Positions 24,484-33,432 of a DNA stretch of 38,537 bases are shown piece by piece. Source of the stretch: RGDT01 sp964630925 (GTDB taxonomy: Bacteria; Planctomycetota; Planctomycetia; Gemmatales; Gemmataceae); assembly GCA_964630925.1 (NCBI GenBank), contig CAZVZK010000094.1, positions 1 through 38,537 on the forward strand, read 5' to 3'. Within the stretch, counting starts at the first letter, position 1; each line of letters starts with the position of its first letter. A model generated the notes under the pieces. That model saw nothing but the letters and a program-made list of their open reading frames with translations, was not told the DNA's origin and did not search any database. Made by a program: the position numbers and the translations under genes.

Positions 24484-26141
24484 GCGCGACGCCCGCACCC
24501 GCCGCCCCTTCGTTGCTGGACCGCATGGACGACTGGCTCAACCCCATCGTGGTCAAGGAGCTGCGTCAGGCCGTCAAGAGCCGCATCGTCATCGTGATCC
24601 TGATGGTGTTCCTGGTCATCCAGCTCTTCGTGATGGGGTCGTACCTGTCGGTGCGGACGGTGCAGGCGGAGTACGGCCAGGGGCTGTGGAACGGCGGCCT
24701 GGAGGTGTTCACGGTCCTGCAGTGGGTGCTGCTGCCGACCCTCATGCTCATCATCCCCGCCCACGCCACGGTCCGCTTCGCCGCCGAACGATCGGATCAG
24801 AATGTCGATCTGCTGTTCATCTCGGCGCTCAAGCCCAGCTCGATCGTGTGGGGCAAGTTCTTCGCCGCCATCGTGCTGGCCATGCTGATCCTCAGCCTGG
24901 TCGCGCCCTTCATGGTGTTCTCATACCTGATGCGCGGCCTGGACATCCCGACCATCCTCCTCATCCTCGGCATCGACCTTTTGGGGATGGTGTCCGCGAC
25001 GATGGCCGGCATGTTCCTGGCGGCGATCCCCGGCCCGCGCCCGGTGAAGTTCTTCTTCGCCCTGGTGGGCTTCATCTCCCTGGCGTTCCTGACCTTCGGC
25101 GGGTTCGGCTCGCTGTCGCAGGAGATCCTCCGCGGCAACGTGATGGAGCTGGGCGACCCGCTGCGGTTCGCGGCGACCTTCGGGACACTGGGCGTCGCCC
25201 TGCTGTCGTCGACGGTCATCCTGTATTTCTACACGGTGGCGATGATCAGCCCGCCGTCGTGCAACCGCGACCTCCCGGTCCGCCTCGCCGTGCTGGGGTA
25301 CTGGCTGGTCACCGGGGCGGGGGCGTCGTACCTCACCTGGCACCTGTTGCCCCACGGCCGCGGCATGGCCGGCGTCCCGCCGCTGCTGCCGATGGGGATG
25401 TGGCTGTTCCTGACGACGGCCGTCCTGTGCCTGCAGCTCGTCATCAGCATCTGCGAGCGCGAGTCGTGGGGGGCGCGTGTGGCCAAGACCATCCCCGCCA
25501 ACCCGGTCCTGCGCGTCGGGGCCTTCCTGCTCTACACCGGCTCCGCTGGCGGCATCCTCTTCACCCTCCTGCTGATGCTGGCCACCCTGGGTATCGGCTG
25601 GGCGTGGACGCGCTGGGATCCCACCACGATGGAGTCCCGCATCCTCGAGCAGCTCCTCGCCGGCGCAGCCGGCGCGATGATCTACACGCTGTGTTACGGC
25701 CTGTCGGCGCTGCTCGTCCGCCACTACTTCATGGCGGAGCACCTCAAGCCCGGCTACACCTGGCTCGTGGTGGCGCTGCTCGTCGGCCTGGGGACGTGCA
25801 TCCCGGCGGTGGTGGCGTTCACCGTCTTCCAGGACTCGCTGCGCCAGGGCAACGACGGCGGGTGGTGGTACCTGCCCAACCCGTTCGCGGTCTGCTACGA
25901 ATTCGCCCACACCGGCGGGCACGGGCGTGACCCCCGCTTCGAGATCATGGCGAAGTGGTTCCTCGGCACCTGGGGCGCCGTGGTGGGCCTCCTCAGCATC
26001 CCCTACATCGTGCAGCAGGCGCTGCTCTTCCGCCCGTACCAGAAGAAGGCTGCCCCGGCGCCGCCGGTGCCGCAGGCGGCCGCCAAGCCGGAATCGGGGC
26101 CGGCGGGCCCGGCGGCGCCGGACGCCATCACGGCGGGGTGA
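24480..26141 (+). CDS. ABC-2 type permease-like membrane protein
   Basis: A 553-residue inner-membrane protein with about twelve hydrophobic segments. It opens LNPIVVKELRQAVKSR, the N-terminal amphipathic motif (NPIVxKELR) of ABC-2 permeases, and continues with IPAHATVRFAAERSDQNVDLLFISALKPSSIVWGK, typical of export permeases. A Pro/Ala-rich cytosolic tail ends the protein. ATG overlaps the ATPase stop by four bases. It most likely forms one exporter with the preceding ATPase. Confidence 0.88.
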   Translation: MSATPAPAAPSLLDRMDDWLNPIVVKELRQAVKSRIVIVILMVFLVIQLFVMGSYLSVRTVQAEYGQGLWNGGLEVFTVLQWVLLPTLMLIIPAHATVRFAAERSDQNVDLLFISALKPSSIVWGKFFAAIVLAMLILSLVAPFMVFSYLMRGLDIPTILLILGIDLLGMVSATMAGMFLAAIPGPRPVKFFFALVGFISLAFLTFGGFGSLSQEILRGNVMELGDPLRFAATFGTLGVALLSSTVILYFYTVAMISPPSCNRDLPVRLAVLGYWLVTGAGASYLTWHLLPHGRGMAGVPPLLPMGMWLFLTTAVLCLQLVISICERESWGARVAKTIPANPVLRVGAFLLYTGSAGGILFTLLLMLATLGIGWAWTRWDPTTMESRILEQLLAGAAGAMIYTLCYGLSALLVRHYFMAEHLKPGYTWLVVALLVGLGTCIPAVVAFTVFQDSLRQGNDGGWWYLPNPFAVCYEFAHTGGHGRDPRFEIMAKWFLGTWGAVVGLLSIPYIVQQALLFRPYQKKAAPAPPVPQAAAKPESGPAGPAAPDAITAG

Positions 26142-26155
26142 GGCCCTGTCTCGCG

Positions 26156-26253
26156 TGGCCGGGGTCGGCTTTGAGACCCCGGTGGAGCGACCTGGATGAA
26201 CCTGCTGCACCCCCAAGGTGCCTGTACCGGGGTCTCAAAGCCGACCCCGGCCA
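26156..26253. repeat. 28-base perfect inverted repeat element (GVGFETPV type)
   Basis: Arms at 26156-26183 and 26226-26253 are perfect complements around a 42-base loop with a small inner hairpin. It occupies the gap between the permease stop and the DUF58 start. The arms read GVGFETPV in protein, which I know as a dispersed planctomycete palindrome. Confidence 0.9.
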
Positions 26254-26274
26254 CCCGAGCAAGAGGGCCGGATC

Positions 26275-27129
26275 GTGGATACGCGGCGCTGGCTGGCGGA
26301 GGGGGAGCGGGCGGCGGCGCGCTACGCCCTGGCCGTGCCGCGCGTCGCGCCGATCGGCCAGCAGGGCCTCGCGCTGGCCCACCGCGCCGGCAGCTCGCTG
26401 GAGTTCAAGGACCACCGCGGCTACGAGCCGGGCGACGACCTCCGCCACATCGACTGGAACGCCTACGCCCGCAGCGACCAGCTCACCGTCAAGCTGTACC
26501 GCGAGGAGATCACGCCGCACCTCGACGTGATCCTCGACGCCTCGCGCTCGATGGCCCTCGAAGGCACCCAGAAGCGCGAGGCGGCGCTCGCCCTCACCGC
26601 GCTCCTCGCGGCGGCGGCGGGGCGGGGCGGGTACTCGCATCAGGCGTGGCTCCTGGCGGGCCGCTGCGTCCAAGTGCCCGAGGGCAACCGCCCGCCGGCG
26701 TCGTGGGGCGGGCTGGATTTCGGGCACTCCGGCGACCCGGAGCAGGTGCAGCCGCCCTGGCGTTCGCGTGGCACGCGCGCCCTGGTGAGCGACCTGTTCT
26801 GGGAGACCGAGCCGCAACGCTTCCTGCGTCCGTTCGCGGAGCGGGCGGCGTCGGCGGTGGTGATCCAACTGCTGGCCCGCGCCGACGTGGACCCGCCGGA
26901 GGGGCGGTCGGTGCGGCTGATCGACTCCGAGACGGGCGGGTACCGTGAGATCCACGTCGATACGGCGGCGGCGCGGGGATATCGGGAGGCGTTCGCGCGG
27001 CATCAGCAGAACTGGCACGACGCCTGCCGACAGGTGGGGGCGTCGTTCGTGCCACTGGTGGCGGAGGACGTGCTGGCGAGATGGGATTTGTCGGGGCTGG
27101 TGGCGGCGGAGGTGTTGCGGGTCGCGTGA
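26275..27129 (+). CDS. DUF58 domain protein
   Basis: A 284-residue protein of the DUF58 family, degenerate VWA-like proteins encoded with MoxR. The diagnostic stretch is HRAGSSLEFKDHRGYEPGDDLRHIDWNAYARSDQL, then KLYREE and a VWA-like ILDASRSM. No membrane helix, so probably cytosolic or peripheral. GTG start 21 bases after the inverted repeat. Its stop overlaps the next ATG (TGATG). Confidence 0.9.
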   Translation: MDTRRWLAEGERAAARYALAVPRVAPIGQQGLALAHRAGSSLEFKDHRGYEPGDDLRHIDWNAYARSDQLTVKLYREEITPHLDVILDASRSMALEGTQKREAALALTALLAAAAGRGGYSHQAWLLAGRCVQVPEGNRPPASWGGLDFGHSGDPEQVQPPWRSRGTRALVSDLFWETEPQRFLRPFAERAASAVVIQLLARADVDPPEGRSVRLIDSETGGYREIHVDTAAARGYREAFARHQQNWHDACRQVGASFVPLVAEDVLARWDLSGLVAAEVLRVA

Positions 27130-27587
27130 TGGGGGGCCGGGCCATGTTGTTGACGTGCCTGATAGCGGGGTTGTTGGTGTCGGCGGCGGGCCCCGAGCCC
27201 GGGGATTCCCCGGCGGTGAAGAAGCTGTTGAAGGAGCGTGTGGCGGCGTTGAAGGATTGCGTCGAGGGGGAGGAGGCCTTGCTGAAGGCGGGCAGGGGAT
27301 CGCCGGAGCGGGTCGTCGGGGCCGCTGTCGAATTGGCGGAGGCCGAATTGGAGATCGCCGACACCGCGGAGAAACGCCGTGAGATCCGCCTTCGCATTTT
27401 CAAACTCGCCGTGGGCCTCGAGGAGCTGGCCAAGGCCCGACGTGCGGCCGCCGTAGGGGACCTCCAGGATGTGCTGAAGGCCCGTGCCTTCCGGCTGAAG
27501 GCCGAGATCGAGTTACGCCGCGCCGGCGGGGCGCCGCCGAAGGTGGTGAAGCCCCCGCGCGAGCCGAAGGGGCCGAAGGACGATTGA
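27129..27587 (+). CDS. Exported helical protein, first of a paralogous pair
   Basis: A 152-residue protein with an N-terminal hydrophobic segment (MLLTCLIAGLLVSAAG) likely to be a signal peptide or lipoprotein signal, followed by Lys/Glu/Ala/Leu-rich helices: VKKLLKERVAALKD, VVGAAVELAEAELEIAD, then AEIELRRAGGAPPK. It shares layout and the RRAGG ending with the next gene. No enzyme motif. Coupled to the DUF58 stop. Function unknown; envelope helical scaffold is a guess. Confidence 0.6.
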   Translation: MGGRAMLLTCLIAGLLVSAAGPEPGDSPAVKKLLKERVAALKDCVEGEEALLKAGRGSPERVVGAAVELAEAELEIADTAEKRREIRLRIFKLAVGLEELAKARRAAAVGDLQDVLKARAFRLKAEIELRRAGGAPPKVVKPPREPKGPKDD

Positions 27588-27737
27588 CGGCGCGGCACGA
27601 TCACCCGGGCCTCTGACAGGGCCCGCTCGCCTGGAATGAGCCTGCCTTGGCGGCGGCGTAAGGGTGCATCCAGAGGGCCGTCCCTTGCGAATGCCTTCTC
27701 GTTCGTGATCCGAGACCACCATCCCAGGAGCCGAGCC

Positions 27738-28202
27738 ATGCGTCGTCTCTCGCTGATCGTCCTGCTGATGTCCGCCTTGACGTGCCGGCCGGCGCCGGTG
27801 CCGGCCGGCACCTCGGACGACCCGCCCGAGGTCCGCAAGCTCCTCCAGGGGCGTGTCGATGTCCTGCGCGAGCTGGTGAAGCAGCAGCAGGAGTTTCTGA
27901 AGATGGGCACCGGCTACGCGTACATGGTGGCCGAGGTCGAAATCGAGCTGGCCCGCGCCGAGCTGGACCTGGGTGGCTCCCCGGCCCGCCGGCGCGACCT
28001 GCTCGCCCGGATCGTGAGGCTCCACGCCGACATCGACGACTATTTCCGCCAGCGGTTCGACGAGGGCACGGTTGACAAGGCGGCGTTCCTCCGGGCGCGG
28101 CTGGCGCGGCTGACTGCCGAGGTCGAGCTCCGCCGTGCGGGCGGCACCCCGTCCAAGGATACCAAGCCGGCACGGCAGCCCCGGGCGGAGAAGGGTGGTT
28201 GA
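27738..28202 (+). CDS. Exported helical protein, second of a paralogous pair
   Basis: A 154-residue protein: signal peptide (MRRLSLIVLLMSALTCRPA), then helices VRKLLQGRVDVLRELVKQQQEF and VAEVEIELARAELDLGG, then AEVELRRAGGTPSK. The order of segments and the AEVELRRAGG ending match the previous gene, pointing to an old tandem duplication. The ATG follows AGGAG; upstream in-frame residues lack a site. The 150-base gap before it holds nothing I can name. Confidence 0.65.
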   Translation: MRRLSLIVLLMSALTCRPAPVPAGTSDDPPEVRKLLQGRVDVLRELVKQQQEFLKMGTGYAYMVAEVEIELARAELDLGGSPARRRDLLARIVRLHADIDDYFRQRFDEGTVDKAAFLRARLARLTAEVELRRAGGTPSKDTKPARQPRAEKGG

Positions 28203-28208
28203 CCCGGC

Positions 28209-30002
28209 ATGCTCCCCCTCTTCCTCTACCCCCTGGCGTTCCTCGGCCTGCTCGGCGTGCCCGCGCTCGTCGCCATCTACCTCTTCCGCAACCGTTTCCA
28301 GAGGCACCCCGTCTCCAGCCTGATGCTCTGGGTCGATGCCCGCGAGTCGCGCGAGGGCGGCTCGCGCCTGCGCACGCTGCAGACGCCGCTGCTGTTCCTC
28401 CTCGAATTGCTGGCGATCCTGTTCCTCGTCTTCGGCGCCGCCGAGCCGTTCTTCCGCGTCCGGCAGTCCACGCGGCCCCTCGTCGTCGTCCTCGATGACA
28501 GCTACTCCATGCTGGCCGGCGGCAAGGCGTCGGCCCGCGCCCGCGCCGTCGCGGCGCTCGACGCCCAGCTCCGCGCGGCGCCGCCGTGGTCGGTGCGCTT
28601 CGTCCTCGCCGGCGATAAGCCGCAGGTCCTCGCCGAGCCGGCCCGCACCACGTCCGAGGCGATGGCGCAGCTCGACGGCTGGCGGTGCATGGCGACGGAG
28701 TCGCGCATCGGCCCGGCGCTCGCGCTGGCCGGCGAGGTCGGCGGCGACCAGGCGCTCTTGCTCGTGCTGACCGACAACGCCCCCGCCGAGGGCACCGTCG
28801 AGGGCCGCGGGCGGCTTCAGTGGTGGTCCTTCGGCGAGCCTCGGCCCAATGCCGCCTTCGTCGGGGCGAGCCGGGCGGCCCGCGACGGGGCGGACCGCTG
28901 CCTGTTCGAGGTCGCCAACCTGTCCGACGCGCCGGCCACGCGCTCGCTCACGGTCGAACGTGTCGAGGGCGGGGTGCTGGACCGCTCGCGGCTCGAGCTG
29001 ACCGCCGGGCAGGTGCGCCGGGTCATCATGACGCTGCCCGCCGGGACCGGGGCGATCCGCGCCGGCCTCGACGCGGATGAATTGCCCCTCGACGACGCCG
29101 TCGTCCTCCAGCCCGCGGAGACGCGGCCCGTCCGCGTCTCGCTGCGCCTGAGCGACAACCGTTTGCGTGAATTGCTCTCGCGGGGCCTGGAGGCGACACG
29201 CGGCGTCAAGACGGTGCCCGGTGATCCGGACCTTCTGCTGACCGACCGGGCCGGCGAGGTGACGGCGCCGGACGGGGCGTGGGTCGTGCAGCTCCTGGGG
29301 GGGGATAAGCCGGCCGCGTTCTCAGGGCCGTTCGTCCTCGACCGCACGCACCCGCTCACGGATGGCCTGTCGCTGCGCGGGGCCGTGTGGGGCACGGGGA
29401 AGGATGACGCGGAGATCGACGGCACGCCGCTGGTCATGGCCGGCAACGTCGCGCTCGTGACCGACAGCGAGCGGAAATCGACCTCGGGGGCCGACGGGCG
29501 GCTCCTGCGTTTCCGCTTCCGGGCGGATGTGTCCACGGTGCAATCGACGCCGGACTGGCCCATCCTGCTGGCGAATCTGGTATCGTGGCGGTCGGCGGCG
29601 CTGCCGGGGCCGGAGCGGCCCAACGTCCGGCTCGGCGAGCAGGCGGCCGTCGGCCTGCCCGCCTACCGCGAGTCGGTGAGGCTTGCGGGGCCCGGCGGCG
29701 AGGCGCGCGAGGTGCCCGTCAAGGGGCGGACGGTGTCGTGGCTGGCGGGCGACCCGGGCGTGTGGACGGTGACGGCCGACAAGGAGTCGTGGGCGGTGTC
29801 GGCCAACGTGCTGGACGGCGACGAGTCGGACCTGCGCAAGGCCGGGACTGGGCGCTGGGGCGACTGGCTGGACGAGACGACGCTGCGCATGGAGTACCGC
29901 GGGGCGTCGTGGCTGTTGTTGCTCTTGCTGCTCGGCGTCGCCTGCGTGCATCTCTTGTTGATGCGGTGGGGCGGGCGTGGGGAAGGGAAGGTGGGCGGAT
30001 GA
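28209..30002 (+). CDS. BatA-like membrane protein with VWA domain
   Basis: A 597-residue membrane protein. Residues 1-85 match the aerotolerance regulator N-terminal (BatA) domain, with two helices and LFRNRFQRHPVSSLMLW. A VWA-like domain follows with metal-site pattern DxSxS as D96, S98, S100. The middle is strand-rich and extracytoplasmic, and a helix near 568-588 anchors the C-terminus. BatA proteins act with MoxR and DUF58 in envelope or stress processes that remain poorly defined. Its stop overlaps the next start by ATGA. Confidence 0.85.
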   Translation: MLPLFLYPLAFLGLLGVPALVAIYLFRNRFQRHPVSSLMLWVDARESREGGSRLRTLQTPLLFLLELLAILFLVFGAAEPFFRVRQSTRPLVVVLDDSYSMLAGGKASARARAVAALDAQLRAAPPWSVRFVLAGDKPQVLAEPARTTSEAMAQLDGWRCMATESRIGPALALAGEVGGDQALLLVLTDNAPAEGTVEGRGRLQWWSFGEPRPNAAFVGASRAARDGADRCLFEVANLSDAPATRSLTVERVEGGVLDRSRLELTAGQVRRVIMTLPAGTGAIRAGLDADELPLDDAVVLQPAETRPVRVSLRLSDNRLRELLSRGLEATRGVKTVPGDPDLLLTDRAGEVTAPDGAWVVQLLGGDKPAAFSGPFVLDRTHPLTDGLSLRGAVWGTGKDDAEIDGTPLVMAGNVALVTDSERKSTSGADGRLLRFRFRADVSTVQSTPDWPILLANLVSWRSAALPGPERPNVRLGEQAAVGLPAYRESVRLAGPGGEAREVPVKGRTVSWLAGDPGVWTVTADKESWAVSANVLDGDESDLRKAGTGRWGDWLDETTLRMEYRGASWLLLLLLLGVACVHLLLMRWGGRGEGKVGG

Positions 30003-32836
30003 CGCTGCTGTCTCCCGTGTGGCTGCTGCTGGCCGTGCCCGTGGGGTTTGCCCTGTGGGCGTGGCGGCCTGCGTCGCGTCTGCTGTTCGGCTTCCGCATC
30101 GCGTCGATGACGCTGGCGGTGCTGGCGCTGGCCGGGCTGTCGTTGCGCCTGCAGAGCCGGGCCGGCACGGTGGTGGTGATCGCCGACCGGAGCTTCTCGA
30201 TGCCGCCGGACGGCGACTCGCGGGCGCGCGGCGCCATCGAGATCGTGCGGGCGTCGATGACCGGCGACGACCAGTTGCGCGTCGTGGCGTTCGGTGCGAA
30301 GGCCGCCGTCGAGCAGGTGCCGCCGGGGGCGCAATTCACGGGGTTCGCCAACGAGGTCGGCGGCGACGCGAGCGTCCTGGGCGAGGCCGTCGAGATGGGC
30401 CTAGGCCTGATCCCGCAGGGGCGGCCCGGGCGGCTCGTGCTGCTGACCGATGGCAAGTGGACCGGGAAGGACCCGGCGGCGCTGGTGCCGAGCGCGCTGG
30501 CCCGCGGGGTGGCGATCGACTTCCGGCCCGAGGAGAGGCCGCCGGCGGGGGACCTGGCCATCGCGCGGGTGGACGCGCCGTCGAGTGTGTCCACGGGGGA
30601 GTCGTTCCTCATCACGTCGTGGGTGCAGGCGCCGGAGCCGGCCACGGTGACGTACACCCTGCGGCGTGGCGACCGGGTCGTGGCGCAGGGGCGGCGGACG
30701 GTGTCGTCGGGGCTGAACCGCTTCACGTTCCGGGACCGCGCCGTCGAGGCGGGGAACCAGTCGTACGTGCTGGAGGTGAACGGCGACGGCAACAAGGACC
30801 CCGTGCCCGAGAACAACCGCGCGCGGATGCTGGTCGGCGTGACGGGGCCCAAGCCGATCCTGCACCTGGCGCCCGGCCCGAGGTCCGGCCTGAATGACCT
30901 GCTCCGAAAGGGCGGCCTGGACGTGCGGCAGATGGCGGCGGGCAAGGCGCGGTGGTCGCTGGAGGATCTGGCGCGGTACTCCGCGGTGCTGCTGGAGAAT
31001 ACGCCGGCGGACCGGATCGGGGCGGACGGGATGGAGACGCTGTCGGCGTGGGTGCGCGAGGCGGGCGGCGGGCTGATGATGACCGGCGGGCAGAATAGCT
31101 ATGGGCCGGGGGGGTATTACAAGTCGCCGCTGGAGCCGATCATGCCCGTGTCGATGGAGCTGCGGAACGAGCACCGGAAGCTGTCGCTGGCGATCATGGT
31201 GGCGCTGGACCGCTCGGGCAGCATGACGGCGCCGGTGGGGGGCGGGCGGCAGAAGATGGACCTCGCCAACCTCGGGACGGCGTCGGTGCTCGATCTGCTC
31301 GGCCCGCAGGATGAGTTCGGCTGCCTCGCCATCGACAGCGAGCCGCACGTGATCGCGCCTCTGGAGAAGGTGCGGGCGAAGGAGAAGGTGAAGAGCGACG
31401 TGCTGCGCATCCAGTCGATGGGCGGGGGCATTTTCATCTACGTGGCGCTGGCGAAGGCGGCGGAGATGATCTCGAAGGCGACGGCGGGGACCAAGCACAT
31501 CATCCTGTTCGCGGACGCGGCGGACTCGGAGGAGCCGGGCGACTACAAGACGCTGATGGACAAGTTGCAGAAGGCGGGGGTGACGGTCAGCGTGATCGGG
31601 CTGGGGACGGAGCGCGACGTGGACGCGGAGCTGCTGAAGGACATCGCCAAGAGGGGCAAGGGGCGGATCTTCTTCACGGACAAGGCGGAGGAGCTGCCGC
31701 GGCTGTTCGCCCAGGACACGTTCGTCGTGGCGCGGAACACGTTCATCGACACGCCGACGCCGGTGCGGCACATGCCGGGGCTGCGCTCGGTGATCGACCA
31801 GGAGCTTGAGACGCCGAAGGGGCTGTCGGTGGGCGGGTACAACCTGTGCTATCTGCGGCCGGAGGCGACGCTGGGGACGGTGACCCTGCCGACGAAGGAG
31901 GACAATTACAACGCGCCCATCGTGTCGGCGTGGCAGGCGGGGGCGGGGCGGGTGGTGTGCTACACCGGCGAGGCTGACGGGAAGTTCACCGGGGGGATGG
32001 CGAGGTACGATAAGGCGGGGGAGCTGTTCACGAGCCTGGCGCGGTACGCGGCGGGGCCGGCGAACCCCTTGAGGGACGGGATGCTGCTGACGCAGACGGT
32101 GCGCGAGGGGACGAGCGCGATCACGCTGCACCTCGACCCGGACCGCAAGGGCGAGGGGTTCCCGTCGCTGCCGTCGCTGCGTGTGCTGCGGTCGCTGCGG
32201 GGGCAGCCGCCGCGGACGGAGCGGGCGGCGCTGCGGTGGTCGGGGCCGGACACGCTGAGTGCGGAGTTGCCGCTGGGTGCGGAGGAGGTGCTGCTGGCGA
32301 CGGCGGAGGTGCCGGGGCAGAAGCCGGCGGCTCTGCCCCCGGTGTGCCTGCCGTACTCGCCGGAGTTCAAGCCGGCGACGCGGGAGAGCGGGCTGGCGGC
32401 GCTGGAGCGTCTGGCGCGGGCGACGGGGGGCGTGGAGCGGACGGACCTGTCGGCGGTGTGGAAGGACCTGCCGCGGCAGGTGCAGATGATCCCCGTGGGG
32501 CGGTGGCTGCTGCTGGCCGCCATCGTGCTGTGGCTGCTGGAGGTGCTGGAGCGGCGGACGAGCGTGCTGTCGAACCTGTTCCGGCCCGGGGTGCGGCCGG
32601 CCGTGGCGGAGACGCCGGAGCGTGTGGGCGAGAGGCCGGCGGCCGTGCCGGCGCGTGCGGCGGCGAGGCCGGCGCCGCGTCCTGCGGCGCCTGTGCCGAT
32701 GCCGCGGCCGCTGATCCCCGAGGTGGCGGAGGCGGCGCCGGCGCCGAAGCCGGCGACGCCTGCGGTGGCGCAGGACGCGGGTCTGCTGGAGGCGCTGCGG
32801 AAGGCGCGGCAGAAGGCGAAGGGGCGGGAGGGGTGA
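29999..32836 (+). CDS. Membrane protein with two VWA domains and a GATase1-like domain
   Basis: A 945-residue protein and the last gene of the operon. Two N-terminal helices (about 3-22, 31-50) precede a VWA-like domain (D63, S65, S67). About 284-388 resembles a glutamine amidotransferase class I-like fold (KPILHLAPG ... LSAWVREAGGGLMMTGGQNSYG) without a clear catalytic Cys. A second VWA follows with D404, S406, S408 in DRSGSM, then strand-rich sequence, a helix at about 833-852, and a Pro/Ala-rich cytosolic tail. It starts within the stop of the BatA-like gene. Likely a MoxR-assembled envelope component, by analogy. Confidence 0.85.
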   Translation: MTLLSPVWLLLAVPVGFALWAWRPASRLLFGFRIASMTLAVLALAGLSLRLQSRAGTVVVIADRSFSMPPDGDSRARGAIEIVRASMTGDDQLRVVAFGAKAAVEQVPPGAQFTGFANEVGGDASVLGEAVEMGLGLIPQGRPGRLVLLTDGKWTGKDPAALVPSALARGVAIDFRPEERPPAGDLAIARVDAPSSVSTGESFLITSWVQAPEPATVTYTLRRGDRVVAQGRRTVSSGLNRFTFRDRAVEAGNQSYVLEVNGDGNKDPVPENNRARMLVGVTGPKPILHLAPGPRSGLNDLLRKGGLDVRQMAAGKARWSLEDLARYSAVLLENTPADRIGADGMETLSAWVREAGGGLMMTGGQNSYGPGGYYKSPLEPIMPVSMELRNEHRKLSLAIMVALDRSGSMTAPVGGGRQKMDLANLGTASVLDLLGPQDEFGCLAIDSEPHVIAPLEKVRAKEKVKSDVLRIQSMGGGIFIYVALAKAAEMISKATAGTKHIILFADAADSEEPGDYKTLMDKLQKAGVTVSVIGLGTERDVDAELLKDIAKRGKGRIFFTDKAEELPRLFAQDTFVVARNTFIDTPTPVRHMPGLRSVIDQELETPKGLSVGGYNLCYLRPEATLGTVTLPTKEDNYNAPIVSAWQAGAGRVVCYTGEADGKFTGGMARYDKAGELFTSLARYAAGPANPLRDGMLLTQTVREGTSAITLHLDPDRKGEGFPSLPSLRVLRSLRGQPPRTERAALRWSGPDTLSAELPLGAEEVLLATAEVPGQKPAALPPVCLPYSPEFKPATRESGLAALERLARATGGVERTDLSAVWKDLPRQVQMIPVGRWLLLAAIVLWLLEVLERRTSVLSNLFRPGVRPAVAETPERVGERPAAVPARAAARPAPRPAAPVPMPRPLIPEVAEAAPAPKPATPAVAQDAGLLEALRKARQKAKGREG

Positions 32837-32854
32837 ACAACCTCACCCCCCCGG

Positions 32855-32914
32855 CCCCTCTCCGAAACTCTCCGAAACGGAGAGGGGGGGGAGCCACGAC
32901 GCTTCGCGTCGTGG
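32855..32914. repeat. Two hairpins after the operon
   Basis: Ten-base stem CCCCTCTCCG/CGGAGAGGGG, then a nine-base stem CCACGACGC/GCGTCGTGG around TTC. They follow the last VWA gene by about 20 bases and could protect the mRNA end or slow polymerase. There is no T-run, so I do not call an intrinsic terminator. The first stem shares CTCTCCG with the leuC-leuD element. Confidence 0.6.
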
Positions 32915-33095
32915 GTGGAAGGGGCGTGCGCGCGGGGAGAGTGGTTGCCATGTCGGGTGTTGTCTGCCAGCCCCTTGTTCCTGCCTGGGGGCCTGGAAGC
33001 GTGGGTTGAGTGGTGGGGCCGGTGCGGCCGAGAGCGCCGACTTGAGTCACGTGGCGCACGATTCCGCCGTGTCCAGCGTCCTTCTCGTTACGGCA

Positions 33096-33432
33096 TCAGA
33101 TGGCCAGGTCGGGCTCGCTGACGGGGGTGAGGTGGCGCAGGCGCTCGTGGAGCTGCTCCTGCGTGCGGGCCAGCTCCGCCAGGGGGTCGATGCTCAGCAG
33201 CAGGGTGCGGGCCTCCTCGTCGTCCACGTCGAGGACCTCGACATCGGCCACCATGTCGGGGTCGCATTCGCGGCGGAGGTGGCCTATGAGCTTGAGGCGG
33301 CCGTCGGGCAGCTCGTGGGCGAGGAGGCTGCGGGCGAAGCCGGCCTCGCGGTACAGGGCCTGGAGGGTGTGGCGGGATCAGGTCGCCGGCGCGGACGCGG
33401 CGGTGGGCCTTGAGCGTTTCCGCCGCCGCTGG
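33096..33432 (-). pseudogene. Remnant of a ParB/Srx-like N-terminal domain gene
   Basis: On the minus strand the last 95 codons read HTLQALYREAGFARSLLAHE, then GRLKLIGHLRRE and VEVLDVDDEEARTLLLSIDPLAELA, a ParB-like nuclease domain that keeps GHLR. An in-frame TGA lies just upstream, but another frame continues LKAHRRVRAGDLIP, as expected before this domain. The HPxNWRxH-like segment between them is missing. So the gene has a frameshifting deletion near 33384 and no start. Whole ParB-like proteins of this type occur in planctomycetes; this copy looks dead. Confidence 0.6.

Noticed and set aside
30401..32131. A 576-codon minus-strand frame opposite the double-VWA gene
   Set aside because: Arg/His/Pro-rich shadow; the plus strand has two VWA metal sites.
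32894..32914. Intrinsic terminator after the VWA operon
   Set aside because: The stem is good but no T-run follows on either strand.
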